Shown here: piece by piece, positions 4,862 to 6,024 of the stretch
How positions within the stretch are numbered: the first letter of the stretch is position 1
How the letters are laid out: each line of letters opens with the position of its first letter
Source: Planctomycetia bacterium
GTDB lineage: Bacteria > Planctomycetota > Phycisphaerae > Phycisphaerales > SM1A02
Direction of reading: 5' to 3'
Assembly (NCBI GenBank): GCA_005798965.1
Contig: SYIB01000247.1
Span: forward strand, 1-6,024
DNA length: 6,024 bases
Position numbers and translations under genes: made by a program
The notes under the pieces: generated by a model
The model's database searches: none
What the model saw: the letters and a program-made list of their open reading frames with translations, nothing else
Told to the model about the DNA's origin: nothing

Positions 4862-6024
4862 TCAGGCCGGCGACGGCAGGGCGCCCGCCGGTGGCTCTGC
4901 GTCGGGTCCCGCGGTCGCTGCCGGTGCTGGCTTGCTTGCTGCGAACTCACGCTGCAGCAGATCGCTCACGGTGCTCTTCTCGAGCTTCTCGCCGCGCATG
5001 AGCCGTTCCACCTCGTCGCGCGTGAGCGTCTCGTACTTCAGGAGCGCCTGCGCCACGACGTCGATCGCCGTCCAGTGCTGTTCGACCATGCGGCGGGCCT
5101 CGTCGTAGGCCTCGTCGCTGATGCGGCGGATCTCCTCGTCGATGATGCGCGCGGTCTCCGGCGAGTAGTCCTTCTCGGGGATGTACGTCTCGCGGCTGTC
5201 CTGACCGGCATAGTTCACGAAGCCCAGGCGATCGCTCATGCCCCACTTGAGCACCATGGCGCGCGCGTACGACGTGACCATCTGGATGTCCATGCCGGCG
5301 CCGGAGGAGATGTCGCCGGTGTGTCGGCCCTCGGCCAGGCGGCCCGCGCAGAGCACGCGCATCGTCGCCTCCATGAAGCGTCGGCTGTAGCCGTAGCGGT
5401 CCTTCTCGGGCAGGCTGAAGGTGACACCCATGGCCTGGCCGCGGGGGATGATCGTGACCTTGTGCAGCGGGTCGGCATCCGCCAGCAGCAACTGGAGCAC
5501 GGCGTGGCCAGCTTCGTGATAGGCGGTGGCCTCGCGCTCCTGCTGCTCGATGCGACGGCTCTTGTTCGCGCGTCCCCAGCGAACCTTGTCACGGGCTTCC
5601 TCGAGGTCGGTGTGCTCGATGAAGTCCTTCTCGGCCATGGTCGCGATGATCGCGCTCTCGTTGATCAGCGCAGCGAGGTCGGCGCCGCTGAACATGGGCG
5701 TGGCCTTGGCAATGCGGGCAAGGTCCACATCCGGCCCCATCTTCACCTTCTTCGCGTGCACGGCGAGGATCTCGGCGCGGCCCTTCACATCGGGCAGCGG
5801 AACCTGGATCGAGCGGTCGAATCGACCCGGGCGGGTGAGCGCAGGGTCGAGCACGTCGAGCCGGTTGGTGCCGGCGATCACGATGACCTGGTCGGCAGCC
5901 TCGAAGCCGTCCATTTCGACGAGGATCGCGTTGAGGGTCTGTTCGCGCTCGTCGTGACCACCGCTGTTGAAGCCTCCGCCACGGCGACGGCCGACCGCGT
6001 CGATCTCGTCAAGGAAGATGATGC
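4862..6024 (-). CDS. ftsH: ATP-dependent zinc metalloprotease FtsH (N-terminus beyond window)
   Basis: FtsH is a membrane-anchored hexameric AAA+ protease that degrades membrane and short-lived regulatory proteins. The visible 387 or so codons begin in the AAA+ domain with Walker B (IIFLDEIDAVG, 6022 downward), then the pore-distal H-D-E-R-E-Q-T-L-N motif, L-V-E-M-D-G-F, and the second region of homology TNRLDVLDPALTRPGRFDR with its arginine fingers. The protease domain has H-E-A-G-H at 5504-5518 and the third zinc ligand Asp at 5288-5290 in S-G-A-G-M-D-I, followed by the conserved W-G-M-S-D-R-L-G. The transmembrane helices and Walker A lie outside. After the conserved helical end (about L-M-R-G-E-K-L) comes an Ala/Pro-rich tail of roughly 25-30 residues, probably disordered. 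All catalytic residues seen are intact. It converges on uvrC with no shared transcript. Confidence 0.96.
   Translation of the reverse strand, partial: IIFLDEIDAVGRRRGGGFNSGGHDEREQTLNAILVEMDGFEAADQVIVIAGTNRLDVLDPALTRPGRFDRSIQVPLPDVKGRAEILAVHAKKVKMGPDVDLARIAKATPMFSGADLAALINESAIIATMAEKDFIEHTDLEEARDKVRWGRANKSRRIEQQEREATAYHEAGHAVLQLLLADADPLHKVTIIPRGQAMGVTFSLPEKDRYGYSRRFMEATMRVLCAGRLAEGRHTGDISSGAGMDIQMVTSYARAMVLKWGMSDRLGFVNYAGQDSRETYIPEKDYSPETARIIDEEIRRISDEAYDEARRMVEQHWTAIDVVAQALLKYETLTRDEVERLMRGEKLEKSTVSDLLQREFAASKPAPAATAGPDAEPPAGALPSPA

Noticed and set aside
4783..5001. A 72-codon plus-strand frame whose ATG overlaps the uvrC stop (TGATG), which could suggest a coupled gene or a displaced HhH domain
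   Set aside because: It is Arg-rich with no HhH motif and runs antisense into the ftsH 3' end; the overlap is probably chance.

Overview
The window is GC-rich, gene-dense bacterial DNA. The best clue to its origin is the first gene, a secreted vanadium-haloperoxidase-like protein. It ends in a two-repeat, calcium-loop dockerin-like tail with a terminal W-G-x-C-P. From memory, that tail type is typical of Planctomycetota, especially Phycisphaerae. The Pro/Ala-rich FtsH tail, the shortened UvrC and the mix of genes with and without Shine-Dalgarno sequences fit such a genome but do not prove it.

Layout: (1) 1-1533, plus strand, is the 3' part of the haloperoxidase/dockerin gene; its start lies before the window. 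(2) 1501-2811, minus strand, is pyrC (class I dihydroorotase, pyrimidine synthesis). It converges on the first gene and overlaps its end by 33 bases. (3) 2853-2919, minus strand, holds two tandem hairpins; the second, with a T tract, is a convincing intrinsic terminator for the next gene. (4) 2927-3229, minus strand, is a 100-residue, cysteine-rich, repeat-bearing putative lipoprotein of unknown function. (5) 3230-3418 is a divergent intergenic region. (6) 3419-4783, plus strand, is a compact UvrC-type nucleotide-excision-repair nuclease of 454 residues. It keeps both nuclease sites and the four cluster cysteines but has no C-terminal helix-hairpin-helix domain. (7) 4862-6024, minus strand, is the C-terminal two-thirds or so of FtsH, the membrane AAA+ zinc protease; its start lies beyond the window.

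The genes do not form one pathway or operon. Every neighbouring pair is convergent or divergent except the lipoprotein gene and pyrC, which lie on one strand but are separated by the terminator. Three are housekeeping genes (pyrimidine synthesis, DNA repair, membrane proteolysis) and two encode exported proteins (the dockerin-tailed enzyme and the Cys-rich lipoprotein). I see no CRISPR array, RNA gene, insertion sequence or phage gene, and no multi-gene new system. The least explained items are the Cys-rich repeat lipoprotein and the reduced UvrC.
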